This document shows, in pieces, positions 39,744 through 51,725 of a DNA stretch of 64,000 nt. How positions within the stretch are numbered: the stretch's first letter is position 1; every line of letters starts with the position of its first letter. The notes below the pieces were generated by a model, which saw only the letters and a list, made by a program, of their open reading frames with translations, ran no database searches and was not told the origin of the DNA. The position numbers and the translations under genes are program-made. The DNA comes from Pseudomicrostroma phylloplanum (taxonomy: Eukaryota > Basidiomycota > Exobasidiomycetes > Microstromatales): assembly GCA_039545275.1 (NCBI GenBank), contig BCHS01000010.1:62001-126000 (forward strand), written 5' to 3'.

Positions 39744-40770
39744 TTAGAGGGAAGCCTTCTGCTTTGCCTCGGTGAATCGCTTCTCTGCCTCCTTCCAGTT
39801 GTAGACCTTCCAGGCCTCCTCGACGTACTTTGGCTTGGCGTTCTTGTAGTCGAGGTAGAAGGCTGTGAGCGGGAGCGAGTGAAGGAGACAGAGGGGTGAG
39901 GAGTACATGGTCAGAACAAGGCTATACTTTCACGATCATTCTTTGGGAGACTGCGGACTCACCGTGCTCCCAAACGTCGAGACCGAGGATGGGCGCGTGG
40001 GTGGTCAGTGGGTCCTGGTCCTTGAGCTGGAGCACCTCGAGCCTGCCGAGGGAGTTCAGTCCGAGCCAAGCCCATCCAGATCCCTGAATGGTCGAGGCAG
40101 CAGTGGAGAAGAGGCTCTTGAACTTGTCGAAGCTTCCAAAGTCCTTCTCGATCTGCTGCTTCAGGGGTCCGTCCTGCAGCTGACCACCACCCTCGGAGAC
40201 GGGGGCGAGGTTCTTCCAAAAGAGGGAGTGGTTGATGTGGCCACCTCCGTTGAACTTGATGGCGGACTGGGTAGCGATCTGTTGCTTGATGTCCTTGTTG
40301 GACACGGCAGATGCGTAGGCCTTCTCAGCGGCGTCTGTAGGAAGCACAATGAAGCGAGGAGTCCAATGCAAAGGTCAGTCATGATGTCTGCAGGACGGTC
40401 GAGGGTACTATCATCGAGCAAGTGCTCGATCATCTGCCCTTGTTGCGTACTCACTCAGGTTGGTGACGTAGGCCTGGTGGTGCTTGGTGTGGTGGATCTC
40501 CATGATCTGGGCGGAGATGACGGGCTCGAGAGCATTGTAGGCGTAAGGGAGCTGGGGGAGAGTGTGCTCGTTTGCAGTGGCTAGCAAAGCAGGAGGGGAG
40601 GCATCAAGGTGGTGTGAGTATGCTGCCAGCTTCATTGGATTCTCGAGGGCGATGGCGGCTGCTGAGTCTCCCAGGTAGGAAAGGCTTCGACGTCTTCCCT
40701 AGGCTGCGATAGCGGTACACATCACAGCATGCTGCCCCCATCTGCCGGTCCATGACGACTACTCACCCAT
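39744..40770 (-). CDS. Manganese/iron superoxide dismutase, no mitochondrial presequence
   Basis: Best model: exons 40770-40767 (ATG plus one base), 40580-40455, 40334-39963, 39862-39744, giving 206 residues. The start then reads [16 protein letters not shown], directly the mature end of Mn-SODs. Family landmarks: [11 protein letters not shown] (first metal His), NHSLFWKNL (second His), [10 protein letters not shown] and [16 protein letters not shown] (Asp and His ligands). It converts superoxide to peroxide and oxygen. With no presequence it is probably cytosolic, as known for some fungal Mn-SODs (e.g. Candida Sod3). The alternative start at 40635 ([18 protein letters not shown]) adds a non-amphipathic leader and would read the pyrimidine-rich CTTTGCTAG acceptor as coding. 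The last three exons are certain; the first is inferred. Confidence 0.9.
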
Positions 40771-41172
40771 TATGATAGATGGAAAATCAAGTGTGGTTAG
40801 TTGTGTGTGGGTAGAGAGAAGTTGAGCTGGGTATGGTACCTGTCTGTTGCAATGGTATCTCGTGGTGCGATGTCAACCTCCAATGGCGAGCAACAAGTGA
40901 CCATCCCCTCTCTGTCCCTCAGCCGGCCGTGCGCGCACGAGTGGAGAAGCCCGGAGCGGAGGTGGAGGAAGTCGAGCACGACGTCGGGCACTGGAGCAGT
41001 GTCAGTGCCTACGGCCCAGCCACAGGGCGGATCCGATGAGCCTTTGAGAAGAACTGAGGCAGAGTTGAGCCGAGGCAGATGCACAATTAGACGTGCAGCA
41101 GCGTCGCCTTTCCGATGAGAAGTACCCAGCGGTACTCACCCAACCTCGTCAGCCGCAACCAAGGCCTCACTT
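40771..41172. promoter_or_regulatory. Divergent promoter, SOD / COX18
   Basis: 402 bp between the inferred SOD start and the COX18 ATG at 41173. Nothing else is recognised. Confidence 0.35.
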
Positions 41173-42949
41173 ATGATGTTGGCTCGTGGTACACCTCTCA
41201 CGGCACGCGTGCTGGGCAGAGAGGCTGCAAGAGCCCCACTGCCGCTCTTGAGAGTACTGCCATATCTTGATGGTCCCGCACAACGGCTGCCCCGCCAGCA
41301 TCTTGCCTACGCCCAGAGGAGCTCCTTCCATAGCAGCACGCCCAGCAGGGCAGCCTCGACTTCGACCTCTACATCGCCATCTCCTCTGCTCGACACCTCA
41401 ACCGCAGCATCTACAAGCACCTCCTCAAGCCTCACAGATTCGGCAAGCTCCGCCCTCTACTCCATCTTCGACACGCTAGCCACCGTCTTCGAGCCCTTCT
41501 CCCGCTTCGCCTCTCCCTACATCCACGATCTGCCGCACTACTTCCGCCTCGAGCACCACCCACATGGCTACGCCATCTCCCTCGTCTTGCTCGCATTCCT
41601 CGTGAGGGGAACTGTTTCGCTTCCCCTTCACCTCTGGATGAGGGCGAGAGTGAGGCGATTGACCGAGCAGGCTGTACCGGAGTGGGATAGGATACAAAAG
41701 GACGAGGAGATCCACAGGAGTATCATCAGACGATGCAGGCAGAAGGGACTCAGCCACGAACAGTATCAGAAGGAAGTGGAGCGTGAGGTGAGTAGCATTC
41801 AGCAGACTCGTCCGGAGGGATGCTTTAAAGCCTCCCAGCTCACCTCTCGCACTTCCTCCCTCCCCTCCCCATCTCAGCTCCTGGCCATCCGTGCCTCCCT
41901 CTTCAAGAAGCACCGCTGCACTCTCGGTCCCACAAAGTGGGTCCCACCCCTGCTCAATATCCCCCTCTTCTTCGCCCTCTCCTTTGCCATCCGTCAATCC
42001 CTCCTCACTCCCGACTCGCCCCTCCTCCGAGAGATTCTCCCCTGGTGGAGCGCGCCCGAGCACCTCTCGCAGAGCTTCGAGACCTCAGCAGCGATGCTCC
42101 GTGACCGGGGCTTGGACCCGGAGGCGCTCCAGAAGCTTAGCAGGCCCATGGGCCCCACGTTGGGGGATCGAGACGGGAGCAACGTCTCTGCGCTGGCAGT
42201 CGGGCTGCTTACTTTTCTCAATTTGGAACTGGCGACAAAGGGCAGAGAGACGGTGCAGGGGATCATGTCTCTTGGAAAAGCTCAGCGGAAACGATTGGAT
42301 CAGCAATCTGCCGCGGTAGCACAGCAAGCGAATTACGGAGAAAAGCGCGGACGGACGGGGATGCCGTTGGAGAAGATCAAGTCGGATGAGGAGCTCGAGG
42401 CAGAGCAGCGCAAGAAGGGAGGAGTGCAGAAGTGGGCCTCGATTGGGAGGGGATTGTCCATCGCTTCGGTCACGCTTGCGACGCAGGCACCAGGGGTGAG
42501 TACGACTAGGCGGCCAAAGACCAACTTGCAGGCGGGAAGAGACGAACCACTGACACGACCACCTCCCTCACTATGCGCCCTCTTCCTCTTCCTGTGCTCC
42601 GCAGGCAATCCTAATCTACTGGCTCTCAAGCATATCCTACACCCTCGTCCAAACCGTCTCTTTCAACCTCCTCGACGCGCGCACAGCCAGGAGGAAAATC
42701 GCTATTGCTCCTAGCCACGCCGTGGCTCACGGTGAGAACCGGTCCCAGCTGGAGGAAGTCAAAAGTAAGGTCAAGATGAGCTTCGCGGACGCGCAGATGC
42801 AGACGCAGACGCAGGGAAGTCGAGCTGCACAGGCAGGGGAGAAGGAGAAGGTGGTGCCTGCTAGCAAGCCGGGAGGGAATGGTCAGCAGTCCTCACCTGC
42901 TCGGCCTGCGGGACCCGTGAGGTCAGCACAGACACAGTCTCGGAGATGA
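41173..42949 (+). CDS. COX18: YidC/Oxa1-family insertase COX18
   Basis: Exons 41173-41787, 41878-42495 and 42605-42949 give 525 residues. The 90-bp stretch 41788-41877 is in frame without a stop, but has GTGAGT, a pyrimidine tract and CAG, and its removal joins KEVERE to LLAIRASLFKKHRC. An Arg/Ser-rich mitochondrial presequence covers the first 60 residues. The membrane core: GYAISLVLLAFLVRGTVSLP; KWVPPLLNIPLFFALSFAIR, matching COX18 rather than OXA1; SALAVGLLTFLNLELATKG; and AILIYWLSSISYTLVQTVSF. COX18 exports the C-terminal CuA domain of Cox2 across the inner membrane during cytochrome c oxidase assembly. A charged Gln-rich tail follows. The neighbouring mitochondrial genes are not obviously co-regulated. 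Confidence 0.85.
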
Positions 42950-43238
42950 TGGATTTGTGCAAAGCAATATGATACCACTACCACTCCTCACACATGAGAT
43001 GGACGTGGACGTGATAATGAACCATGAACATTGAAAGTAGTCGTAGAAAGAGAGAAAAGCCCCGGTGCAGCAGCGAGGGACTGTTGAGAGTTGCCTCGCT
43101 CGCTCTGCCCTCCGAGTGTGTATGATTTTGAAGTGCGTGCCCGCAGGTGACGCGAATTGGCCTTAGTCTTGGCGCCCTCAACCTGCTATAGGACCTCCTG
43201 TCCCTAGAAAGCAATCGCCTGCTTTCGCTCTTTCCCGT

Positions 43239-44603
43239 TTACCAGCCCCTGCCGCTCATCTTTCCACCGGGCATATCATCACTGATCGTCAGCCCCACCA
43301 TGGCCTCACCAAGGTTGGTGCTCACCTCGGCCAGCTTGGCCGGGTCCTCGTAGTGTGCCACGGCCTGGACAATGGCGCGGGCGCGCTCGGCCTGATTGGA
43401 GCCCTTGAAGATGCCAGAGCCGACAAAGACGCCGTCGGAGCCTAGCTGCATCATCAGAGCTGCGTCGGCGGGAGTGGCCACACCGCCGGCGGCAAAGTTG
43501 ACGACGGGGAGACGCTTCAGACGTGCGGTCTCCTTGAGAAGGTGGAAGGGTGCCTGAGAAGGAGGGGAAGAGTGGAGAGGGGCGCCGATGAAGCATCAGT
43601 GAATTGCTCCTGCGGACTGCCGTAAGCTGCGTCATTGTCTGCCTACTCACTGAGATCTCCTTGGCGTAGGTGTACAGCTCCTCGTCCGACATACCAGCCG
43701 CCCTCCTGATCTCGGCCGCCACGGTCCTCTGGTGCCTCACGGCCTCTACTACGTTTCCAGTTCCAGCCTCTCCCTTTGTACGGATCATTGCTGCACCCTC
43801 TGAAATTCGGCGCAGGGCTTCACCCAGGTTACGGCAACCACAGACAAAAGGTGCCTTGAAGGGGTGCTTGTTGATGTGGTGCTCGTCGTCTGCGGGGGTC
43901 AGAACCTCAGACTCGTCGATGTAGTCGACGTTGAGGGACTGCAGGATCTGGGCCTCGACAAAGTGGCCAATACGGCACTTGGCCTGTGAAGGAGAGGGGG
44001 GAAGCGGCAAGGAAGCGGTAGGAACGGTCAGCAACGAGTCGAAGATTACCGATTGTATGGCAAGTTAGCCTGCCTGTTCTGCCAAACTCACCATGACGGG
44101 AATGGAAACAGCCTCGATGATCTCCTTGATCATGGCCGGGTCAGACATCCTAGCCACACCTCCCTGCACTCGGATGTCAGCGGGCACTCGCTCCAGAGCC
44201 ATGACGGCGCAAGCACCAGCCTCCTCGGCGATACGGGCCTGCTCGACATTGATGACGTCCTGAGAGGCGAAAGGTCAAAAGATGTAGACATGTCAGCTTT
44301 CTGCGCCACCCCCTTAGCCTTTTGGTACGCCTGCTGCTGCTGCTGCCGGCGACACAGTGACCCTCCACCCTTCCTTCGCACGCTTCCCTCGCTGACACTC
44401 ACCATGATCACACCACCCTTGAGCATCTGTGCCAGTCCGCTCTTGACGCCGAATGTTCCCAAGTTGGACGAGCCAGAGGCAGATCCATTGGTCTCGGGTC
44501 GGTGGGAGCCGGTGAGGGAGCGGGAGATGGGGGCGCGCTGTGCGTCCGAGCCTGGGGCGGGGGAGCCGCTGCCGTTGATGATGGTTGGGTGTTCGGCGGA
44601 CAT
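43239..44603 (-). CDS. PDX1: Pyridoxal 5'-phosphate synthase PdxS-type subunit (Pdx1/Snz)
   Basis: Four exons (44603-44403, 44259-44092, 43983-43651, 43553-43239), all in phase, 338 residues. Conserved PdxS blocks: [54 protein letters not shown] (first active-site Lys in this block), [30 protein letters not shown] (second active-site Lys) and [20 protein letters not shown]. It makes the B6 cofactor from ribose 5-phosphate, glyceraldehyde 3-phosphate and ammonia, supplied by the PdxT/Sno glutaminase, whose gene is not in this window. The N-terminal 45 residues are a low-complexity extension. Its promoter contains the 133-nt poly-G tract about 355 bp upstream of the ATG. Confidence 0.95.
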
Positions 44604-45743
<1,140 letters not shown>

Positions 45744-47402
45744 TCAAGCCCTAATCGGGATGGACAGTCCAAAATCCAGGAGTTCCTCACAGGCCGGGCT
45801 CTTCTCCCTTCGAATCTTCAGCTCCGTCTCCCGGTCCGCTCCAATGCCAAAGAAGCCCCGCGTGCGGTCGATGCGCTGTTCTTGGTAGTCGCGGAAGCTG
45901 GAGCATTGTTGATACAGGACATTCTTCCAGCTGTTCTCCACCTAAGGAAGAGGAATACGGGGAGAAATAGAAGGCGGTCAGAAGGGTTGGAGATATTGAC
46001 TGAGCGATGCCTAGAGCTGCCTCGCACTCACCTTTGCCTCGAAGGACCGCAGACCATTCGACCTCGGCCCCACACCAGACGTCTTGATGTAGTCGTTGGT
46101 CTCCCACTCCCTCTTATCGACATAGTATGCCACGCCCCTCCCACCAGTCAGGTGCTGCTCCCTAAACCGACCCGAGGGCGCCCAGGTATACCCCGGCTCC
46201 TTGGGGCCCATCATCGAGGGCAGATAGCTCAGCAGTGAGAAGAAGGCCAGGAGCAGGATCGGCAGAAGTTGTAGTAGCAGATTGGGGTTCTCTGCGGGTG
46301 GTTGCCCTGCGCGAGCCCCTCGCCGAGGTTGTTGCATACCGGGTCGATGGAAGGTACGCTGCATGCCTGGACCGCCAAAGCTGAAGGTCGTGCCGCCTCC
46401 AAAGCCTGTGGGAAGTAGGTGTAGCGCCAGAGCCAAAGAGATGATCAGAGCCGGCGGATGGCTTCAGGGCAGCCGTCTCCGAGCACAACTCACCATTCAT
46501 ACCGCCCATTCCTCCACCAAAGAACATGTTGAAGAGATCTTGTGGGTCAATCTCTTCACCCCTGCCGTACATGCCTGCTCCTCCCGGCCTGCCGAACGGT
46601 GACATCGAAGGTCCAGCACCACCGCCGCCGCCTCCTCCCCTCTGATCTGGATCCCCTCCGTAGCGATCATACTGCGCTCTCTTGTCGGCATCTGATAGGA
46701 TCGTGAATGCTTTCGAGACCACTAAGGGGGAGCGAAAGGAGAAAGGCAATACATGCATAAGTCCTTGAGGACGGCGGGCAGGACGCGAAGCCGTCAGAAC
46801 TTACGCTTGAAGGCTTCGTCTGCTCCAGGGGCTCCATTCTTGTCCGGATGTAATTGGAGAGCGAGCTGCGTAGCATCAAAAGGTCGGAAGATGTAAGCGA
46901 TCGATGGCAGCTCCAGTAGTGTTCCGCCGGACACCTCCGCATCTCTGCTCCCCCTCACCTTTCTATATGCCTTCTTGATGCCATTCTCCTCGACCGTCTT
47001 CTCTACACTGAGCACCTTGTAGAAGTCTCCACCAGCGGCCTTGATCTTGGCAACCACTGCGGCCTGCTCAGGTGTATAGGCCCTAGCCTCCTCCTTTGCC
47101 TTCTCCTTTCCTCCACTGCCCGCCGTTCTAGCCCTAGCAGCTGATGCTCCATTGGCAGCAGTTCCACCCGCGCTGCCATTAGCCCCCGAAGCCGAAGCCG
47201 GAGTCGAGGTAGAGGTGGATGAGCTACTGGCACCATTCACGCCCTTTGTCTCTAGTCTGCTGAGAAGCGCCGAGGCTTCCGGGGTGGAGTGGATGGAGAT
47301 GGACTTCTTGCACCACTTGAGTGCGTTGGCCAGATCGCCTTGGTCGTCGTACTTCCGCGCTAGACCGAGGGCCTTGGAGGACTCGACCTGGGAGTCGCTC
47401 AT
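45744..47402 (-). CDS. ER membrane J-protein with DUF1977 (DNAJB12/14, Hlj1-like)
   Basis: Five exons (47402-46959, 46865-46805, 46721-46494, 46405-46032, 45941-45744), 434 residues. The N-terminus has a short helical region of the DNAJB12 type (ESSKALGLARKYDDQGDLAN). The J domain at about 125-190 reads DFYKVLSVEKTVEENGIKKA, then LALQLHPDKNGAPGADEAFK with the HPD tripeptide, and FTILSDADKRAQYDRYG. A Gly-rich linker (NMFFGGGMGGMNGFGGGTTF) leads to one membrane segment (LLLQLLPILLLAFFSLLSYL) and the DUF1977 tail ending FDFGLSIPIRA-like (LDFGLSIPIRA). Such proteins recruit cytosolic Hsp70 to the ER for quality control and degradation of membrane proteins. It is divergent from the tubulin cofactor gene. 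Confidence 0.93.
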
Positions 47403-47757
47403 CACGGGTCAGGCTGTAGTTCGGAGGTAAGAGGATCGGGAATGTGCCAGTGAAGGAGGAGCCTATGTCTGTCTGCCTGTGCGATACGACTAGGGGCCAG
47501 GGGTGGTACGGGATGCGGACAGGAAGATTGCAGCGGAGCACCACTCACTCACTCGCCCTACGTGGAATCACTGCCCACGCCAGCCTCTCCGCCTCGGCCT
47601 CACACGCACACGCGCTCAGTCGGAAGCAACCACGACGTCCACTTCCGCCTCTGCTTCCGCTTCCGCTTCCTTCTGGCTGCAGCACCAGATCTTCCAAGCT
47701 CGACCCCACATCGACCTTCTCCTTCTCTAGGCTGGGACTCGGTGCACTACTCCCACC
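47403..47757. promoter_or_regulatory. Divergent promoter, J-protein / tubulin cofactor B
   Basis: 355 bp between ATGs. It has a CTTCCGCCTCTGCTTCCGCT-type pyrimidine repeat at 47639-47671 on the cofactor-B side. No other feature is recognised. Confidence 0.4.
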
Positions 47758-48722
47758 ATGGCAGCCATCACCCTCTTCCTTCACGCTCCCGCCACCAACA
47801 TCTCCTCTGAGCGGCTCCTCTCACCCAGCGAGTCCATCTCGTCGCTCCGTAGCCGCCTAGAGCACCTCACCGGCATCCCACCCACAGCACAGAAGATCTC
47901 CCTCTACACATCGCGCACAGACGACCCTAGTCCCTCTGCTCCTCCGAGACTAGTCACGCCTGTTCGATCTGAGCCTGCGTCAGATGAGGAAGATGAGATC
48001 ACGCTCATGATGCTTGGGGTGAGGGAGGGAATGGGAATCAAGGTTGAGGATACACGCCCCCCGGATGTGGCTAGGATGTACACTGACGAGTCGCTGCTCA
48101 AGGAGAGGTTCGAGCTGACAGAGGAGGAGTACGCAAATAGAAGTGGTGAGTGGCCTAATCATCCAAGAGTCCAGCAGAGTATTGCTCCATCTCCCTGTCG
48201 AGCTCACACCGTCGTCCTCACCTCGCTACCCCGCCCTCCGGCACCGCAGATACTGTCCTCTCTTACAAGCAGCGTCACAAAATGGGCCGCTTCGACCCAA
48301 ACGCCGTCGCCTCAGCCGAGGCAGAAGCTGCCTCCCTCGAAGAGCAAGTAGCATGGACACAAAAGACCTACCCGATTGGCTCGAGGTGCGAGGTGGAAGG
48401 AGGATACCAGCGACGAGGAGCGGTGCGGTTCGTGGGAACAACGGAGTTTGCAAAGGGCGTGTGGGTGGGAGTGGAGTATGATGAGCCGGTGGGGAAGGGA
48501 GATGGCAGGTGAGTTGAGACGAAGACAGCGCAGAGATAGAGTCAAAGCTGTGAAGCGAGGGTAAGCTGACGGGCGTCTTCGCTCCTCTCTCCCTGTAGCG
48601 TCAATGGCTCGCGGTATTTCACCTGCTCGGCAAAGCACGGCGGCTTCATCAAGCCAGACAAGGTGAAAGTGGGCGACTACCCGCCCATCGAGCCCTTTGA
48701 CGAAGACGATGAGGAGTTCTGA
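47758..48722 (+). CDS. TBCB: Tubulin-folding cofactor B (CAP-Gly protein, Alf1-like)
   Basis: Three exons (47758-48145, 48250-48508, 48599-48722), 256 residues. The N-terminal ubiquitin-like domain ends in [17 protein letters not shown] linker holds [20 protein letters not shown]. The C-terminal CAP-Gly domain spans about 170-245: [60 protein letters not shown]. It ends [10 protein letters not shown], the acidic tail that binds alpha-tubulin or cofactor E. The protein captures alpha-tubulin after chaperonin release and feeds it into the heterodimer pathway in the cytosol. The second intron splits the Ser codon of the GKGDGS CAP-Gly core. Confidence 0.95.
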
Positions 48723-49689
48723 GCTGGCCTCAGCTTAGGTAAAGGGGATCTGTAGGAGCTGAAGTCACACAATGGATATACCTTACCATGGCATGCTTGC
48801 GTGAGAGCTCGGAGAAGCGCAATGCACCCATCGACTGCGCCCTCTGGCTCCTCATCAGGCCTAGCGTCGATTGAGGGAGAGTCAACGGCTACAGCTGCCC
48901 TGCCTGGGAGCGTCAAGAGCGAGCGACGATCAAGCTCGGAAGCGGTGATCACAGTAAGCGTCGGCCACGAGCTTGACTCATGGCTGGCAAAGGCAAGTCA
49001 GCGACAGATCTACCAGTGCTCATGAACCGTATCGACCAGAGGCAGTGAGCTGGCAAAGGAAGCGCAAGGGGTCTCCGCGTGCGACGACAGCACAGGGGCG
49101 CTATCGGTAAGTGGGACGTACCGAGAAATCTTCGCTCTGCAGGAGGGGGTAGATGCGGGGACCGGCAGGGAGTGCTGGCTCTCAAGTGGGCTCAACGCGA
49201 GAGTGTGGAGATGTGGAAGGGAGAAGACGGGGCAGGGAAGTTCAAGGAATGCTCAACTTCAGGCGGACGGCCGGGGCGTAGTCAATTTGGAGTGAGTGTG
49301 ATCGGTGAGTGGAATTTGGTAGAGCTCGGAGGTCGATGAGAGCTGAGAGTAGGAGCGGATGGGAGGGTCGCTGTGGAAAGAAGGGGCTGGCGGATGGGTC
49401 CTGGAGGAAGGCGGGACGCCAGAGAGGACTCAGGGGCCGCGATTAGGCCGGGATGGATATGTGAGGAGTGGGTGTGGGGGACCTGTGGGGTACGGGGTGG
49501 CGAGTGGGGTCTTTGGGGAGGGATCAAGCGAGCGGGGTCTCGGAGTCGGGAAGTGGAAGAGTGGGACCTGCTGGGAGGGAGGGGGCGGATGGGACCTGTA
49601 GAGAGGGGACTCGGGCGGGCGTCGTGGGCGAGAGTGGGCGAGAGAGGGCGGTGGGGGAGGGGTAGAGGGCGAGAGAAGGCGGTGTGGGA

Positions 49690-50400
49690 GGGTTACAGGG
49701 TGGATGGGAGGTGAGAATGGCCTGTCGGACGAGGGTAGAAGCTGGATGGGCGTTCAGGTGCTGGGAGTCAGGGGAGGTGGTAGATGGGCTTGTAGATGGT
49801 GGACGGGAGGGGAGCTGGTAGATGGCAGGGTGGATACTGGACGTCGAAGCTGGTTTAGATGGTGCATGTGAGTGTAGAATGACCTGTCGGAAGGGAGGAT
49901 AGATGGTAGATGGGAGGGCGGATGGTGGATGGGAGTATAGATGGTGAAGAGGGGGTATCGGATGGTCAAAGCTGGGGTAGATGGGGGATGGAAGGTTCGA
50001 GTGGCCTGTCGGACGGAGGGTAGATGGTACATGCTATCGTAGATGATAGATGTGTGAGATAGTGGAGGGAAAGTTGGATGGCCGAAGCTCAAGTAGATGC
50101 TGTATGGAGGGTCAGCGTGACCTGTCGGAAGGGAGCTTAGATCGTAGATGGGAGGGTAGATGGGAGAGTAGATGGTGGACGAGGGGGGGTTAGATGGTGG
50201 ATGGTATCGTAGATGGTGGATATGTGGGATGGTGGAGGGGAATTTAGATGATCGAAGCTCAGTTAGATATTGGATGAGAGGTTAGAATGGTCTGTCGGAA
50301 AGTGGGGTTAGATGGTGGATGGGGTCTAGATGGTCGCAGCTGGGGTAGATACTAGATGTGAGGGTATGATGGTCTGTCGGATGAGGAGCTGGATAGATAT
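49690..50400 (+). repeat. Degenerate G-rich minisatellite (GTAGATGGTGGATGGG family)
   Basis: The word CTGTCGGA recurs at 49722, 49884, 50006, 50122, 50292 and 50374, each time followed by GAGGGTAGATGGT-like and GGTGGATGGGAG-like words and preceded by AGAATG-like words. Spacing is 162, 122, 116, 170 and 82 bp, so the higher-order unit is irregular and built from smaller WGATGGTRGATGGG units. No coding meaning is seen. Confidence 0.75.
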
Positions 50401-50545
50401 AGGGCTTCGGCGGGTAGGGCAGTCGTTCGACTGGGCGGTCGACTCAATGCCGCCCAGTCAAGGGACTGCCCCGCCCGCCAAAGTATTTGGCGAAGGGAGT
50501 CGCCCCGCCTTTGGTCGAATTCCCTAAGGGGACTCGACTGATGGT

Positions 50546-50720
50546 AATCCACTAAGGAAGACTTACCGAGAATGAAAATCCACTAAGGGGAACTTACCGA
50601 AGATGAAAATCCACTAAGGGAAACTTACCAAAAACGAAGATCCACTAAGGTAGACTTACCAAAATTGGAAATCCACTAAGGTAAACTTACCGAAATCGGA
50701 AATCTGCTAAGGTGAAAGTC
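50546..50720 (+). repeat. 31-bp tandem repeat, about 5.5 units
   Basis: The unit begins AATCCACTAAGG and ends ACTTACCGAAAATGAA with small variations; five complete copies and a partial (AATCTGCTAAGG) follow each other head to tail. The complementary strand holds repeated GGTAAGTTTNCCTTAGTGG, where GGTAAGT resembles a splice donor. No frame runs through all copies. Confidence 0.85.
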
Positions 50721-51402
50721 CAAGGCGGGGCGACTCTCGAACCGCTCAACGGAAGTCAAAAGCCTCAAGGTATTCAACGGATGTCAAGGTTTCAACGAGA
50801 CAAGTCAAGGCCACGACCGAGTCAAGTCAAGGTTAGCTTCAACTCGACTGTCACTGTCAGTATCGTGTCAGTATCCATCCAGACGCTCGCTGCAGTCTTC
50901 ACTCGCCGGTGGCCACTAGTGGCTAGCTGCCCACCCCTCCCGTGCTTACGGCGGAAAGGAAAGGCAGTAGCCACTGATGGCGCTCGCAGTGGCAAAGCTG
51001 GAAGCTCGAAGTGAGCTCCCAGCTTTACCTCTTGCTTGCGTACCGAGGAGCAACTAAGAGTGACAACGGCGGGAGTGGTACACGATAAGGGGTGGCGATG
51101 GAGGAGTCTAGCTATAAGAGGTTGCTGCCTTTTGTGGTCGCAGCTGACCATCGACGCCAAGGGGCATCGCCTTCGATCAAATCCATAAGGGATCCACGAA
51201 GGGAAGGAAAAGATTTTCCAGCCCACCCAGGGCTGGGATCCAAAGGACAAAAGTCCGGAGGATCAACCTCTGAAGTGCCTCGCCCAAAGACAAGAGGTGG
51301 CAAGCCTCGAGTCCTCGAACGATAGCAAGTCAAAGGCAGTAAAAAAACCCTGTCGCCGTGAAGCTAAGGGGAAAAAGACTGTGGGTGTTGGGAGGAGCCC
51401 CT

Positions 51403-51459
51403 GGTTCACCGGTGCTAATCGGTTCCCCTTTGGTTCACCGGTGTTAATCGGTTCCCCTT
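51403..51459 (+). repeat. Tandem duplication of 29 bp
   Basis: GGTTCACCGGTGCTAATCGG plus TTCCCCTT at 51403-51430 is repeated at 51432-51459 with a single C to T change. Confidence 0.9.
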
Positions 51460-51725
51460 CCAGAGCAACGGTGTGGCCCTTTTCACTTACGAAGGCAAAC
51501 GACCGCTGGCGAGTTCCAACAGTCGCCTCCATCCAGCGGCCCCTTTGCAGTCGCCTCCCCTCTCGCCCTCATTCTCCAGTCCAAAGGAGCACCTCGCAGG
51601 TTCATGAAGCCTACGATGCGCTACCAAAGGGGTGGGGAAGAGGTAAAAGGAAAGACGAAAGCTAAGGGAATGCTGAGGAAGCGACTGAAGGACAAAGAAG
51701 CGCTTACACCTCGCCTTTGAGTCGC

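Larger units (their letters stand above)
48723..51725. other. Gene-free G-rich and tandem-repeat region
   Basis: 3 kb without a convincing gene. From about 49040 to 50400 the + strand is very G-rich and C-poor; the frames at 49359-49714 are products of this composition. Tandem repeats at 49690-50400, 50546-50720 and 51403-51459 are listed separately. At 50700-51700 several frames show no motif. Confidence 0.6.

Noticed and set aside
39216..39899. 227-codon + strand frame
   Set aside because: Its first part is the pyrimidine tract and its last part is the exact antisense of the SOD terminal exon and intron.
49359..49714. Gly/Arg/Trp-rich frames
   Set aside because: They are by-products of extreme G-richness with no stop-containing words; no conserved motif or splice logic.
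50546..50720. CRISPR-like array
   Set aside because: Units abut directly with no unique spacers, and the genome is eukaryotic.
51403..51459. Possible tRNA-like GGTTCACCGG elements
   Set aside because: GGTTC resembles a B box, but no acceptor stem, anticodon arm or A box can be folded around either copy.
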